Positions 37,201-45,055 of a stretch of 64,000 bases of DNA are shown one piece after another. The first letter of the stretch is position 1; each line of letters opens with the position of its first letter. The position numbers were made by a program, and so were the translations under genes. The stretch is from contig NZ_JARVWW010000028.1 of the NCBI RefSeq assembly GCF_029846715.1, forward strand, positions 1 through 64,000, read 5' to 3'. The notes beneath the pieces are model-generated. The model was not told where the DNA came from and ran no database searches. It saw nothing but the letters and a program-made list of their open reading frames with translations. The DNA is from Bradyrhizobium nivariense (GTDB taxonomy: Bacteria; Pseudomonadota; Alphaproteobacteria; Rhizobiales; Xanthobacteraceae).

Positions 37201-37733
37201 TCGTCGAGAATGCCCTTGTCTTCTAGCCACAAGCAGAAGGACGCCTTACCGAAGTCGGCGGGAAGTTTGGCGGCCCGAAGCACGATCGACAACACTGAGT
37301 GACGAGGCCGTTCGGCCTGGCCGCTGGGCATGGAGCCACCGGCAGCGAATAATCCGCCGGCGCGAGCGCCTTGTGTGTCTAACTCTCGAAGCGCTGCGCG
37401 CACGGACTCGGGCATTTCCTCGACGAGTGCGCGAGGGCTCATCCCATCGCTAAAAGGCTCATTTGACCAGAGGTAGCCAAGCATCTTTAGTAGATGGGAT
37501 TTTCCGCTACCATAAAAACCGCTAACCCAAGCAGCCTGCTGGCTTGATTTGCCGATGTCGCGGCAGAAGTTTTCGATAATCCGCGAGAAGCCGTCCGCGT
37601 AACGGCCTTCGCAGACAAAGATGCGCAACTCGCCACGGGCTTCTTCATCCGTGCCAATGAGGCGGGCTTGGCCGTTATTGATGAGCCGATTGTCGCGCGG
37701 ATCCCGATCGAGAAGGTCTGCGATAACCGTCAT
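34269..37733 (-). CDS. brxC: BREX P-loop ATPase BrxC
   Basis: 1154 aa. The N-terminus has Walker A VSGFYGSGKSHLLKMLGYLW (about 70-89), followed by ALVEEMPESVRAAL. Walker B is PLTLILLDEVQIYIGDS near residue 262, with a sensor region SSVMLVGAGQSALQGTS and LLDRFTIRVQLDD. This is the large STAND-like/ORC-type ATPase of BREX, part of the complex that recognises or remodels phage DNA. Its ATG overlaps the brxB stop (ATGA). All motifs are intact. Confidence 0.93.
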   Translation of the reverse strand: MTVIADLLDRDPRDNRLINNGQARLIGTDEEARGELRIFVCEGRYADGFSRIIENFCRDIGKSSQQAAWVSGFYGSGKSHLLKMLGYLWSNEPFSDGMSPRALVEEMPESVRAALRELDTQGARAGGLFAAGGSMPSGQAERPRHSVLSIVLRAAKLPADFGKASFCLWLEDKGILDEVKAAVLAAGSTFDEEIDELYMSPIIPEAIAAQYPGESSKEVRERIRTQYKTPDMDIDRPQFVSMLKRVLKREGKNGKSPLTLILLDEVQIYIGDSQDRAGAIAEIAETLAKEFDSSVMLVGAGQSALQGTSQSNPQLVRLLDRFTIRVQLDDNDVETVTRKVLLRKKADARPLIEHCLDANEGAISRQLAETKIAVRASDRTIRVDDYPLLPVRRRFWDMCFRAADLQGTQSQLRSQLRILHDALAENAEKPLGAVVPADVLYEALKAALVQSGALPRDAYDRIEPLAGVYGADGVLAKRLAGLAFLISRLPTEAGADIGVRATPDHLADLLVDDLTIDQGAFRSRIRALVDRMVEDGNLVRIGEEVRIQTTEGRAWQQEFQKFRSHYGNDVSAIADARDKLVEEALAVVLRQVSSVHGDAKVPRKLVPHRGDRTPEKDGRNIPLWIRDGWRTSAKEARETARTLGSTDGIVHVFIDKPSNNDLKDVIVDLLAAKATLDKRGLGHGSSGGEARRGMETRQRVAQEHSVDIAEKLVGDAVVLLGGGATELQATLSARLEAAVEIARKRLFPQFKDADRPAAEWEKALKTAREGGEHPFAAVGHMAEVDTHPVGRAVLGIIGAGKAGREVRQHFERDPYGWPKDAVDAALVALVRANKLTVILNGEPAAASALDGTAIGKATFRREDIAISARDKIALASLLQTLVGSIPNRDDLADPAREFLRRLRSLGGSAGGEAPLPAAPQLLLEDEAQALAGNALLRLLLDRKSEIEQAIESWTARAKLKTERMLRWRTAERLARHAEPFPEAATDLIELKSIREGRQLLESSDPLPAPIHRLREFLTKRLTAAHRELTDAVRGALDTLNANPVWAGLELAKKEAILAEVGLKLPTQPDVSDDERLAESLDRRPLGQWEAEIRGVSDLQVGAAQKAAQLSAPQTHRATIERGTIVRNKDEVNAWLDRQRTTLIAAVERGPVVIS

Positions 37734-38293
37734 TGGCGTACTCCGCTGCTTTCGGCTTGGATGGCGACAGCGTGATAATCCCAGCCGTCTCGTGCATCGA
37801 GTAGGCGATATCGTCCGTCGCGCGTTCGCCCAGGAAAAAAAACTACAAGGCGGCCTTTGATTGCGTATTCCACTCGCGCAAGAATATCGGACAATGAGAC
37901 CGCGCCGAACACGGAGGCAGCACCGATTAAGCCGACCAGTTCGCGAGGCGTATGCTGGGGCCTTTCCAGCGCTCGCAGAACGATGCCGGCGGCATAGTCG
38001 GTGAAGCGCTCATTTGCGCCTGCCGCCAACATTTCCGGCTCGTCGAAATAGCTTTCGCGATATCGATGCGCTCCGAGCCAGTCTGCGAAGGCCGTGGTCA
38101 AGTCAACGCTGTGCCAAGCGTGTTGTTGGGACTGGGCAGCTTGGGCAAAGAGACCCATTTTCTTTCTGAGCGCACGCTCCTCATTCGGGTCGTACACGAT
38201 CATAATCACGCGCTGTGCACCTGAGCTACTGCTGGGCCAACCCACTCCGACATGATCTCTGAACACGGCTGCAAGCTGATCGATCTTCGACAT
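37730..38293 (-). CDS. brxB: BREX protein BrxB (DUF1788)
   Basis: ATG 38293 preferred (AAGG upstream); a TTG at 38302 is in frame. 187 aa: MSKIDQLAAVFRDHVGVGWP, QRVIMIVYDPNEERALRKKM, VDLTTAFADWLGAHRYRESY and LARVEYAIKGRLVVFFPGRT are the DUF1788/BrxB signature blocks. Essential for type 1 BREX methylation and defence although its activity is undefined. Starts 12 bp after the brxA-like gene ends. Confidence 0.88.
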   Translation of the reverse strand: MSKIDQLAAVFRDHVGVGWPSSSSGAQRVIMIVYDPNEERALRKKMGLFAQAAQSQQHAWHSVDLTTAFADWLGAHRYRESYFDEPEMLAAGANERFTDYAAGIVLRALERPQHTPRELVGLIGAASVFGAVSLSDILARVEYAIKGRLVVFFPGRTRDGRYRLLDARDGWDYHAVAIQAESSGVRQ

Positions 38294-38305
38294 GCCACCC
38301 AACCT

Positions 38306-39169
38306 TCAGGTCATCCGATCCAAGGGAGAAAGATCCAGTTCGACGGCATCGCCAATTTTGCGGAAGTTGATCAGACCAGCTACATGCGCTCGCTCCGCCA
38401 GCGCGCGCGCAGAGCTCGAGTCAAGGTCAAGCGCGGCGACCCAGCCATTATCGAAAAGCTCCACACCGCCAAAGCCAGCTTTGTGGGCAAGCCAGAGTGC
38501 AAAAGCAAAGGCCGTTTGGTTTGCACGAACGTGAGCGCGGCGCTTCAGCGTTCGCCCAACGAGATGGCCTGTTTTGGTCCAGCTACTCGATGTGTTGCGG
38601 ACGACCTTATCCAGGACCGCCTCGTTCATGCGATCGCCCACCACCGAAGCGATGGCGTTACGGGGGACGTCCCGCATAAGCTGCGACCCGGAAGCGAGCC
38701 CGAGTACCGGCCTAGCGCTCGCTCGAAGAAGAGGGTCGCGGGCAACTGCCATTAGAAGAGCAAGCTGGGGTAGAGCCGCTGGATCTCGCCGGCATAGCGC
38801 TGTGAACACCCTGAACATCGGAACCGAGTTGTCGAAGCAATAGAGCTCGGTCAACCGCTGCAAGCTCAGACTTCTTCCTGAAGCAGTTGATTTTCCGAGT
38901 ATATTTTCTTCGAGGACAGCTTTCTTGATGTCATTAGGGAAGGCCCGCTGGGAGAACAGCAACGCCAATTCATCGAGCATCATTGTACGGCTTGAGTGGG
39001 TCCCGCGGGCACCGCTGCGGAACCCGAGCGACCCGGGCGGTTCCTGCTTGTTGTTGGAAAATGCGAATTTCACTTGGAAAACCCTCGTATTAAGGTTGCT
39101 CCAAACGGGGTCTCTCGTCAAATGATACAACAAATCCGCCGGCAAACTTGCCGGCGGATTAAACCCCAT
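38306..39169 (-). CDS. brxA: BrxA-like protein, first gene of the BREX operon
   Basis: ATG 39169 gives 287 aa; the frame is open upstream to 39364 but that part looks non-native. The part LDELALLFSQRAFPNDIKKA, VLEENILGKSTASGRSLSLQ, LTELYCFDN and LALLMAVARDPLLRASARPV matches the winged-helix DUF1819/BrxA pattern (conserved N-x-L-...-R). The N-terminal stretch VFQVKFAFSNNKQEPPGSLG and the C-terminal 90 residues are extra compared with the roughly 200-aa E. coli form. BrxA binds DNA. Identification rests on one motif block and operon position. A 13-bp-stem hairpin lies in codons 4-13. Confidence 0.65.
   Translation of the reverse strand: MGFNPPASLPADLLYHLTRDPVWSNLNTRVFQVKFAFSNNKQEPPGSLGFRSGARGTHSSRTMMLDELALLFSQRAFPNDIKKAVLEENILGKSTASGRSLSLQRLTELYCFDNSVPMFRVFTALCRRDPAALPQLALLMAVARDPLLRASARPVLGLASGSQLMRDVPRNAIASVVGDRMNEAVLDKVVRNTSSSWTKTGHLVGRTLKRRAHVRANQTAFAFALWLAHKAGFGGVELFDNGWVAALDLDSSSARALAERAHVAGLINFRKIGDAVELDLSPLDRMT
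39133..39160. promoter_or_regulatory. Perfect hairpin at the start of the BREX operon
   Basis: AATCCGCCGGCAA and TTGCCGGCGGATT pair perfectly (13 bp) around a 2-nt centre. It begins 9 bp inside brxA if ATG 39169 is the start. On mRNA it could limit initiation; on DNA it could be an operator. If translation starts further in, it lies in the 5' leader. No poly-T follows on either strand, so it is not a standard terminator. Confidence 0.55.
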
Positions 39170-39308
39170 GCCTTGACGGAGATTTTGAGCAGGTAGAAAG
39201 TAGTTGGGACCCGGAAACGGACGAAGCCGCCAGCCCTGCCAGGCTAAGCGGCTCCTAAGGTTCCGTTTCGCGCACCCGGGAGCCGGGAGCGGATAAGGCT
39301 TCTCAACA

Positions 39309-39328
39309 ACGGGACTAATATCCCGTTC
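39309..39328. promoter_or_regulatory. Inverted repeat in the brxA / DUF3892 divergent control region
   Basis: AACGGGA and TCCCGTT flank CTAATA (20 bp in all), 140 bp upstream of brxA and 71 bp upstream of the divergent DUF3892 gene. Its location between divergent promoters suits a regulator site for BREX. A partial match, ATCCCGTTTGCGG, occurs again at 39713. Inference. Confidence 0.4.
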
Positions 39329-39398
39329 GCGGCCAAGGTCAACCCGGTTCCCTTCATGCGGCAATAGCTATGTGCCGCCTCTTCAGGAGTCCCTGGTT

Positions 39399-39692
39399 AT
39401 GACCAATCAAGTCACGTGTATCACGAAACCGCACCCGCATAGCCCTCGGGAGCACATTACCCACGTCGGTGGTGTCAACCCGAAGGGAGGGTCTTGGTAT
39501 CACACGCGAGAGCAGGTCGCTGACATGATCGACAGCGGCAAATACAGCTTCCACGTGAAGGTCGGCCTCTACGAGGTGCCCGTGAGGACCTACATCCTTC
39601 ACGGGGTCAAATATATCCGGACGGCACCGGATGATACGACGAGGGACAACCTTCTGAGTCTCAACCAGTGCCCCGTCCGCGCGGCGGCATAA
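39399..39692 (+). CDS. DUF3892-type small protein
   Basis: 97 aa from ATG 39399 with CAGGAGT upstream. MTNQVTCITKPHPHSPREHI, THVGGVNPKGGSWYHTREQV, ADMIDSGKYSFHV and YEVPVRTYILHGVKYIRTAP cover the complete DUF3892 domain. Function unknown; such proteins are common in genomic islands. Divergent from the BREX operon; a stem-loop 40 bp after the stop may terminate it. Confidence 0.75.
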   Translation: MTNQVTCITKPHPHSPREHITHVGGVNPKGGSWYHTREQVADMIDSGKYSFHVKVGLYEVPVRTYILHGVKYIRTAPDDTTRDNLLSLNQCPVRAAA

Positions 39693-39731
39693 CGCGCCCT
39701 CTCAGCCTAACCATCCCGTTTGCGGATTAAG

Positions 39732-39762
39732 GATTGAGCTCGGACCAACACCGAGCTCAATC
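39732..39762 (+). terminator. Stem-loop after the DUF3892 gene
   Basis: GATTGAGCTCGG / CCGAGCTCAATC form a perfect 12-bp stem with loop ACCAACA. It lies 40 bp after the stop at 39692 and is followed by AAATTTGGGG, only three T, so termination would be weak. It also marks the boundary before the dinB remnant. Confidence 0.45.
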
Positions 39763-39772
39763 AAATTTGGGG

Positions 39773-39840
39773 CGGTCCCCAAGCCGGTCTGGCTTCTGGG
39801 CATCTGGCTGTCGGCGCTGCAGCATGTCGGCGACGCGGAG
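39773..39840 (+). pseudogene. dinB 3'-end remnant
   Basis: CGGTCCCCAAGCCGGTC and the following roughly 68 bases match dinB 23771-23838 with six or so substitutions, in the same orientation. The frame reads PVPKPVWLLG...LSALQHVGDAE. It diverges after GACGCGGA. The divergence shows it came from another dinB allele, not from a recent copy of the local gene. It and the intact dinB flank the BREX segment as direct repeats. Confidence 0.8.
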
Positions 39841-39937
39841 CTTTGCCCACAAGATGTTGGGGATCGTGCGCTTTGACACTACCAGATCGTTCACTTTATG
39901 TTCGATTGCGGCTATCAATAGAAAATTGCTGAGTCTG

Positions 39938-39979
39938 GCTTTCCGGGTACCCCCTCTGATTTCCGATCACCCAGTGAAG
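39938..39979 (+). promoter_or_regulatory. Shared box, copy 1 (upstream of YhaO/YhaN-like operon)
   Basis: The box has the order GCTTTCCGGGTACCCC, a short T-rich spacer, TTTCCGATCACC, then AGTGAAG. The core elements CCGGGTA and CGATCAC are 14 bp apart. It ends 60 bp before the start at 40040. The same box stands before two other operons at 44961 and 49901. Promoter or regulator site is inferred from conservation and constant distance to start codons. Confidence 0.75.
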
Positions 39980-40039
39980 ATCAGCTGCGGAACAAATGTT
40001 CTACCAGCATCGCTCGAGTAGAATTGGAGGAGTTCCGCC

Positions 40040-41305
40040 TTGAAGTCGTTTCGCTTTATCCATACCGGCGACATCCATCTCGACAGCCCCCTGAAAGGGC
40101 TATCCGGACAACAGGGCGCAGCCGCTGAAAGGATCCGAACTGCCACTCGCGTGGCACTGGACAACCTCGTTAGCCAAGCGATTGAGGACGAGATCGATTT
40201 CGTCGTCATTGCTGGTGATCTCTATGATGGCGACTGGCGCGACTACCAGACCGGGCTCTTCTTCGTAAAGCAGATGGGCCGGTTAGCGCAGGTCAAAATT
40301 CCAGTCTTCCTGCTTCACGGCAATCACGATGCCGAAAGCCAGATCACTCGCAAGCTCACACTACCGCCCAATGTCAGCGTGTTTCCGGCGCGCAAGGCTG
40401 AGACCTTCCGGCTGCCGCATCTCAACGTCGCCCTGCACGGTCAGAGCTTCCGGCAGCGCGACATCACAGACAACTTGGTCCCGGCTTATCCGTCACCGAT
40501 TACGGGCTACTTCAACATCGGCGTCTTGCACACCGGCTTGGGCGGCATGCCGGGACACGCGAACTATGCGCCATGCGCCATCGAAGACCTGATCAACAAG
40601 GGCTACGACTATTGGGCGCTCGCGCATGTGCACCAAGCCGCTGTCCTTCACGAGCGGCCGCATGTCGTATTCTGCGGCAATCTGCAGGGCCGCCACATCC
40701 GCGAAAGTGGCCCGAAAGGCGCTTCGCTGGTTACGGTCGAGGGCGGCGAGGTCCAGGAGATTTCGCCCCTCTATGTTGATTGCGTGCGCTGGATTCATTT
40801 GCCGGTGCCGGTGGTACAATGCAGCGCCATTGCCGATGCGGTCGATCGCGTTCGGCAGACCATCGAAGAGGCCGTCGCGCGCGAGGCGCAAGGGCGTCTG
40901 CTCGCCTGCAGAATTGAGCTGACGGGGCAGACCGGATTGCACGGCGAACTGCTCGCGTCGGCAGATCACCTCCTTGCCGAGGCAAAGGCTGCAGCTCTGG
41001 GCTTGGGCGAGGAGGTCGCGTGGATCGAGCGTCTCGTCGTTGCGACCGCGAGCCCCGAAACTGCAGCCACACGCAAAGACGCGTTGGGCGACCTTCAGCG
41101 CATGATCGAGAGCGCCGGCGGCGATGCTGAGCTGCAGGCGCGGCTCGCGACGGATCTTGGCGACCTCGTCCGCAAGCTGCCCCACGACATCCGCGCGGAT
41201 GTGGACGACGCCGTGCTGAAAGCAGCCATCGACGGCAACAACGCTAGCTTGATCGCCCATGGCGGTGCGTATCTCAGCGCACGTCTCGCAACGGAGAAGG
41301 TGTAA
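40040..41305 (+). CDS. SbcD/YhaO-like DNA exonuclease (metallophosphoesterase)
   Basis: 421 aa from TTG 40040 (GGAGGAG upstream). Mre11-type motifs are in order: FIHTGDIHLDSP, VIAGDLYDGDW, LLHGNHDAES, IGVLHTGLGG, WALAHVHQAAV. The first 300 residues are the dinuclear metal nuclease; the rest is a capping/ATPase-binding region. Size and the SRFRxxP-type region near residue 235 fit YhaO rather than classical SbcD. With the ATPase encoded 2 bp downstream it should form a double-strand-end nuclease complex. First gene behind box copy 1. Confidence 0.85.
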   Translation: MKSFRFIHTGDIHLDSPLKGLSGQQGAAAERIRTATRVALDNLVSQAIEDEIDFVVIAGDLYDGDWRDYQTGLFFVKQMGRLAQVKIPVFLLHGNHDAESQITRKLTLPPNVSVFPARKAETFRLPHLNVALHGQSFRQRDITDNLVPAYPSPITGYFNIGVLHTGLGGMPGHANYAPCAIEDLINKGYDYWALAHVHQAAVLHERPHVVFCGNLQGRHIRESGPKGASLVTVEGGEVQEISPLYVDCVRWIHLPVPVVQCSAIADAVDRVRQTIEEAVAREAQGRLLACRIELTGQTGLHGELLASADHLLAEAKAAALGLGEEVAWIERLVVATASPETAATRKDALGDLQRMIESAGGDAELQARLATDLGDLVRKLPHDIRADVDDAVLKAAIDGNNASLIAHGGAYLSARLATEKV

Positions 41306-41307
41306 TC

Positions 41308-44300
41308 ATGCGCATCCGGCAGCTCGATCTGCTTCGATACGGTCACTTCACGGACGCTATTATCGCCCTGCCCGCCGGCAAGCCGGACTTTCAGATGCTG
41401 CTTGGCGAGAATGAAGCCGGAAAGTCGACGGCGATGAACGGCGTCGAAGACCTGCTGTTCGGCATCCCGACCAACTCGTCCCGTAACTTCCTGCACGAAT
41501 ACAACGCCATGCGAGTGGGCGCGCTTCTGGAGAAGGGAAGCGATACGCTCAAAGTGCGCCGCCGCAAGGGCAACAAGGACACGTTACTAGGTGACGATGA
41601 CACGCCGATCCCTTCGGGCGAGGGGGCGCTTGCCCCGTTTCTTGCCGGCGCCGATCGCCGATTTTACACGCGGATGTTCAGCCTCGATCACGAGCGCTTG
41701 CGCCAAGGCGGCAAGGAAATCTTGCAAGCGCAGGACGATGTCGGCCAGATGCTGTTCTCGGCAGGCGCCGGGATCATGGGCCTGCGCGAAACGCTCAAGG
41801 CTATGGAGGCTGAAGCCGACGCACTTTGGGCGTCGCGCCGCGCGGCTCACCGAAAGTATTTCCAGGCAGAGGAGCGTCTAAAGGCTGCCGAAGCCTCGAT
41901 GCGCGACGATGTCGTGACGACCACCAAGTGGCAGTCGCTCAAGAGCGCGTTCGAGACGGCCAACGATGTTTATGGCGTCATCGAAAGCGAAATCGAGTTG
42001 AAATCGGCGGAATTGCGCAAGCTCAACCGCATCCGCCGGGTCTACCGCGACGTTCGCAAGCGCGCGGAGATTCAAAGCGATGTCGACGCGCTCCGAGAGG
42101 TCATCCCGTTTGATGCTGACGCTTCCAAGATTCTGGAGAAGGCCACGAAGAATGAAGCGGGCGCCACGGCGCGCATCGCGACCTTGAGCGAGCAGATCGT
42201 GGCGCTTGAGGCGGAATGCGGGGCCTTGATCTTCGACGAAGCCTTCCTGGCACGTGCCGAAGACATCGCACAGCTCCGAGATCGCCGTATTCAGGTTCGC
42301 GCCGGGAAAGCCGATCTGCCCAAGCGGCAGGCGGAATTGGCCGCGGCAGAAGCAACTCTCAACCGGCTCGCCGGCGAGCTCGAATGGAGCGAAGATGTCG
42401 ATCAGTTGATCGCACGCATTCCCGCCAAGGCCAAGGTTGCGATCCTTCGCGGCTTGCTCAACCGCTGCGGAGCGCAATCCGGCGCGGTAGAGAATGCGAA
42501 GAGCGCCGAGGCCGAGGCCGAGGAGAAACTCGGCGAGATCGCCGCGGAAATCGAAGCGCATGGGCCGGTGACGGACGTCTCGGAGCTCGCGACGGTCATC
42601 AAGGCCACGCGCGAACTTGGCGATGCCGCCGGGCAGATCGCCAATTCGAAGCGCGAGGAACAGGAGGCGCGGACCGCAATTGCACGCTTGCTGAAGGCCC
42701 TGCGGCCGGCAGTCGCCGATGCTGCCCTCCTGGAATCGACGCTGGTTCCCCCGCTGGCTTCGGTTGAGGCCCACCGAGACGCCTGCCGGAGCCTGGAGCA
42801 GCGGCAGCGGACCTGCCGTGAACGGATCCGCAATGCGGAGCAGGAGCGCGTCCGGCGCCGGAAAGCCCATGAACGCATTATCGCTGACGAACACGTCGTG
42901 GCAGCCGACGAGATTGAACGCTTGCGCGGCCGGCGTGACACCGGCTGGTCAATCATCCGGCGCCGCCATGTAGAAGGTGTTGCGGTTTCCGAAGACGAGA
43001 TGGCGGCCTTCGGTCCGCTCGATACGTTGGCGCGGGAGTTCGAGGCCGCAATGTGCGGTGCAGACTCGGCTGCGGATCGGCGCTTTGAGCACGCCGACGC
43101 TGCCGCACAGCTTGCGGTCATTGGCCGCCAGATCGGCGAGCAGGACGACCTGCTGGAATCCTTGGCCCTGGAAGAACTGGCGTTGGCGCAAGAGCGCACA
43201 ACTCTGGATGCCGCCTGGGCCGCGCTGAGGTCGGGAAGTTCCATCACTCCACAAGATCCAGACGTGATGATCGAGTGGCTGCGCACGCGCTTCGAGATCC
43301 TGGGCCTGAACGCGCGGCTCTCGGCGGCTGAGCGGCATACAGACGGATGGCAACAGCGCGAGGACGAGGGCAAACGTCTCGTCATGGCCGAACTTGAGAC
43401 GTTGGGGATTTCCACAACTTCTCTTGCTGCCCAACCTCTCCATCTCGTTATCGAGGTCGCCGCGGCGCTGGAGCGCCGGCACGAAAGCGCCGCCAAGACG
43501 GTCCGCGATCTCAATGAGGCGTACCGCAAAGCGACGGGCCTGGTTACGCGCAAACGCAAGGATCTGGAAAAGGCCGGGGCGGAGTGGATGGAGTGGATGA
43601 GCGCGTGGCAAGTCGCCCTGAAGGCGCTGCAACTCGCTGCCACGGCGACGCCTGAGACGGCCGAAGCGCAGATCAACGCGATCGACGACATGCGCGAGGC
43701 GGCAGTCCGAATCAACGAACTGCGGCATGAGCGTATCGAAAAGATCGAGCGCGACGTGAAAGCGTTCGAGGCCGATGTGGCGGCCTTGGCGCAAGCCATC
43801 ATGCCGCGCCTGATCGGCACGGATCCCGAGGAAGCTGTCCTGGAGCTCGATCGCCAAGCTTCAGACGCAGCACGCGTAAAGGATTTGAAGGCCGCGAAGG
43901 ACTTAGACATCGCCGGCTTGCAGGAGAAGATCGCCGAGTGCCGTGAGTCGAGCCGTGAAGCTCGCGAAACCATTGCACGGCTCCAGCAGAAGGCCAATGT
44001 CGCATCGACAGACGAATTGCGGATCGCAATTCAGCGCTCCGACGAGATGCGGCGGCTCGGCGCCGAGCTTGATCGGCTTAGGACCGCGCTGACGCAGGAT
44101 GGCGATGGTCTTTCGGTTGCAGAGCTGGGCGCGGAGTGCTCAGGCATCGACATGGACGCCATCGCGGCCAAAGACCAGACGGTCACCGAAGAATTGCAGG
44201 AATTGCGCAATCGGCTGATGGAAGCGCGCGAGGCCCGCAACACCGCCCGCCAGGCCTTCGAGGCCATTGGCGGGGACGACCGGGCGGCGAGGGACGCCGC

Positions 44301-44862
44301 GGATCGGCAAGCCGCACTCGCCGAAATGACGGAGATCGCCGAGCAGTATGTGCGCCTTCGCTCCGCGGTCATATTGCTGCAATGGGCGATCGATCGCTAC
44401 CGGCGGGAGAAGCAGGCCCCCATGCTCAAGCGCGCGGGCGAGCTGTTCGCCATCCTCACCTGCGGGTCTTTCCAAACGCTGCAGCTTGAATTCGACGAGC
44501 ACGACAACATGCAGCTCGCCGGCCTGCGCCGGGACGGTCAGCGCGTACCGGTCGGCGGCATGAGCACCGGCACCGCGGACCAGCTCTACCTCGCGCTCCG
44601 GATCGCCGCGATCGAGGACTATCTCGATCACGCCGAGCCCATGCCGTTCATCGCGGACGACCTGTTCATCAACTTCGACAACAAGCGCGCGGCAGCCGGC
44701 TTCCGCGTCTTGGGCGAACTCGCCAAAAAGACGCAGGTCTTGTTCTTCACGCACCACGAGCACCTGCTGGAGGTCGCGCGAAAAGCCTTGGGCGCCCCGA
44801 TCAGCGGCGTTACGCTGCCGGTGGCCGAGAGCCCACCGCCGTCACGCTCGGAGGCCGCGTGA
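41308..44862 (+). CDS. SbcC/YhaN-like coiled-coil ATPase
   Basis: 1184 aa from ATG 41308, 2 bp after the nuclease gene. Walker A is MLLGENEAGKSTAMNGVEDL (residues about 31-50), in the AAA_27/YhaN form with the FYTRMFSLDHERLRQGGKEI block. A long coiled coil spans roughly 200-1000. The ABC signature GGMSTGTADQLYLALRIAAI and Walker B MPFIADDLFINFDNKRA close the head domain. It is the Rad50-like partner of the nuclease upstream and controls access to DNA ends. Intact and full length. Confidence 0.88.
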   Translation: MRIRQLDLLRYGHFTDAIIALPAGKPDFQMLLGENEAGKSTAMNGVEDLLFGIPTNSSRNFLHEYNAMRVGALLEKGSDTLKVRRRKGNKDTLLGDDDTPIPSGEGALAPFLAGADRRFYTRMFSLDHERLRQGGKEILQAQDDVGQMLFSAGAGIMGLRETLKAMEAEADALWASRRAAHRKYFQAEERLKAAEASMRDDVVTTTKWQSLKSAFETANDVYGVIESEIELKSAELRKLNRIRRVYRDVRKRAEIQSDVDALREVIPFDADASKILEKATKNEAGATARIATLSEQIVALEAECGALIFDEAFLARAEDIAQLRDRRIQVRAGKADLPKRQAELAAAEATLNRLAGELEWSEDVDQLIARIPAKAKVAILRGLLNRCGAQSGAVENAKSAEAEAEEKLGEIAAEIEAHGPVTDVSELATVIKATRELGDAAGQIANSKREEQEARTAIARLLKALRPAVADAALLESTLVPPLASVEAHRDACRSLEQRQRTCRERIRNAEQERVRRRKAHERIIADEHVVAADEIERLRGRRDTGWSIIRRRHVEGVAVSEDEMAAFGPLDTLAREFEAAMCGADSAADRRFEHADAAAQLAVIGRQIGEQDDLLESLALEELALAQERTTLDAAWAALRSGSSITPQDPDVMIEWLRTRFEILGLNARLSAAERHTDGWQQREDEGKRLVMAELETLGISTTSLAAQPLHLVIEVAAALERRHESAAKTVRDLNEAYRKATGLVTRKRKDLEKAGAEWMEWMSAWQVALKALQLAATATPETAEAQINAIDDMREAAVRINELRHERIEKIERDVKAFEADVAALAQAIMPRLIGTDPEEAVLELDRQASDAARVKDLKAAKDLDIAGLQEKIAECRESSREARETIARLQQKANVASTDELRIAIQRSDEMRRLGAELDRLRTALTQDGDGLSVAELGAECSGIDMDAIAAKDQTVTEELQELRNRLMEAREARNTARQAFEAIGGDDRAARDAADRQAALAEMTEIAEQYVRLRSAVILLQWAIDRYRREKQAPMLKRAGELFAILTCGSFQTLQLEFDEHDNMQLAGLRRDGQRVPVGGMSTGTADQLYLALRIAAIEDYLDHAEPMPFIADDLFINFDNKRAAAGFRVLGELAKKTQVLFFTHHEHLLEVARKALGAPISGVTLPVAESPPPSRSEAA

Positions 44863-44960
44863 CGGCTAGGATTTCCGATCATTTCCCGCAATTTCTGTTA
44901 TCGCTCCGACTAACATATTGATATTGCTTAATAAAATAAGATAGAAAGATTTTAGATTCG

Positions 44961-45002
44961 GCTTTCCGGGTATCCCCCTTTTTTTTCGATCACCTAGTGA
45001 AG
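44961..45002 (+). promoter_or_regulatory. Shared box, copy 2 (upstream of sigma-like operon)
   Basis: GCTTTCCGGGTATCCCCC, an 8-T run, CGATCACC, then TAGTGAAG. CCGGGTA and CGATCAC are 14 bp apart as in copy 1. It ends 53 bp before ATG 45056. A partial half, GATTTCCGATCA, also occurs at 44870-44881 just after the YhaN-like stop. The position upstream of the sigma-like gene itself would allow autoregulation. Confidence 0.75.
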
Positions 45003-45055
45003 GGTGGGCCAAACGAACTGGACGCCCGGTAAAACCGCTGCTGAAAGGGGGCGAT

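Noticed and set aside
42402..43997. Long minus-strand reading frame inside the YhaN-like gene
   Set aside because: Ser/Ala/Arg-rich antisense shadow of a coiled-coil coding region.
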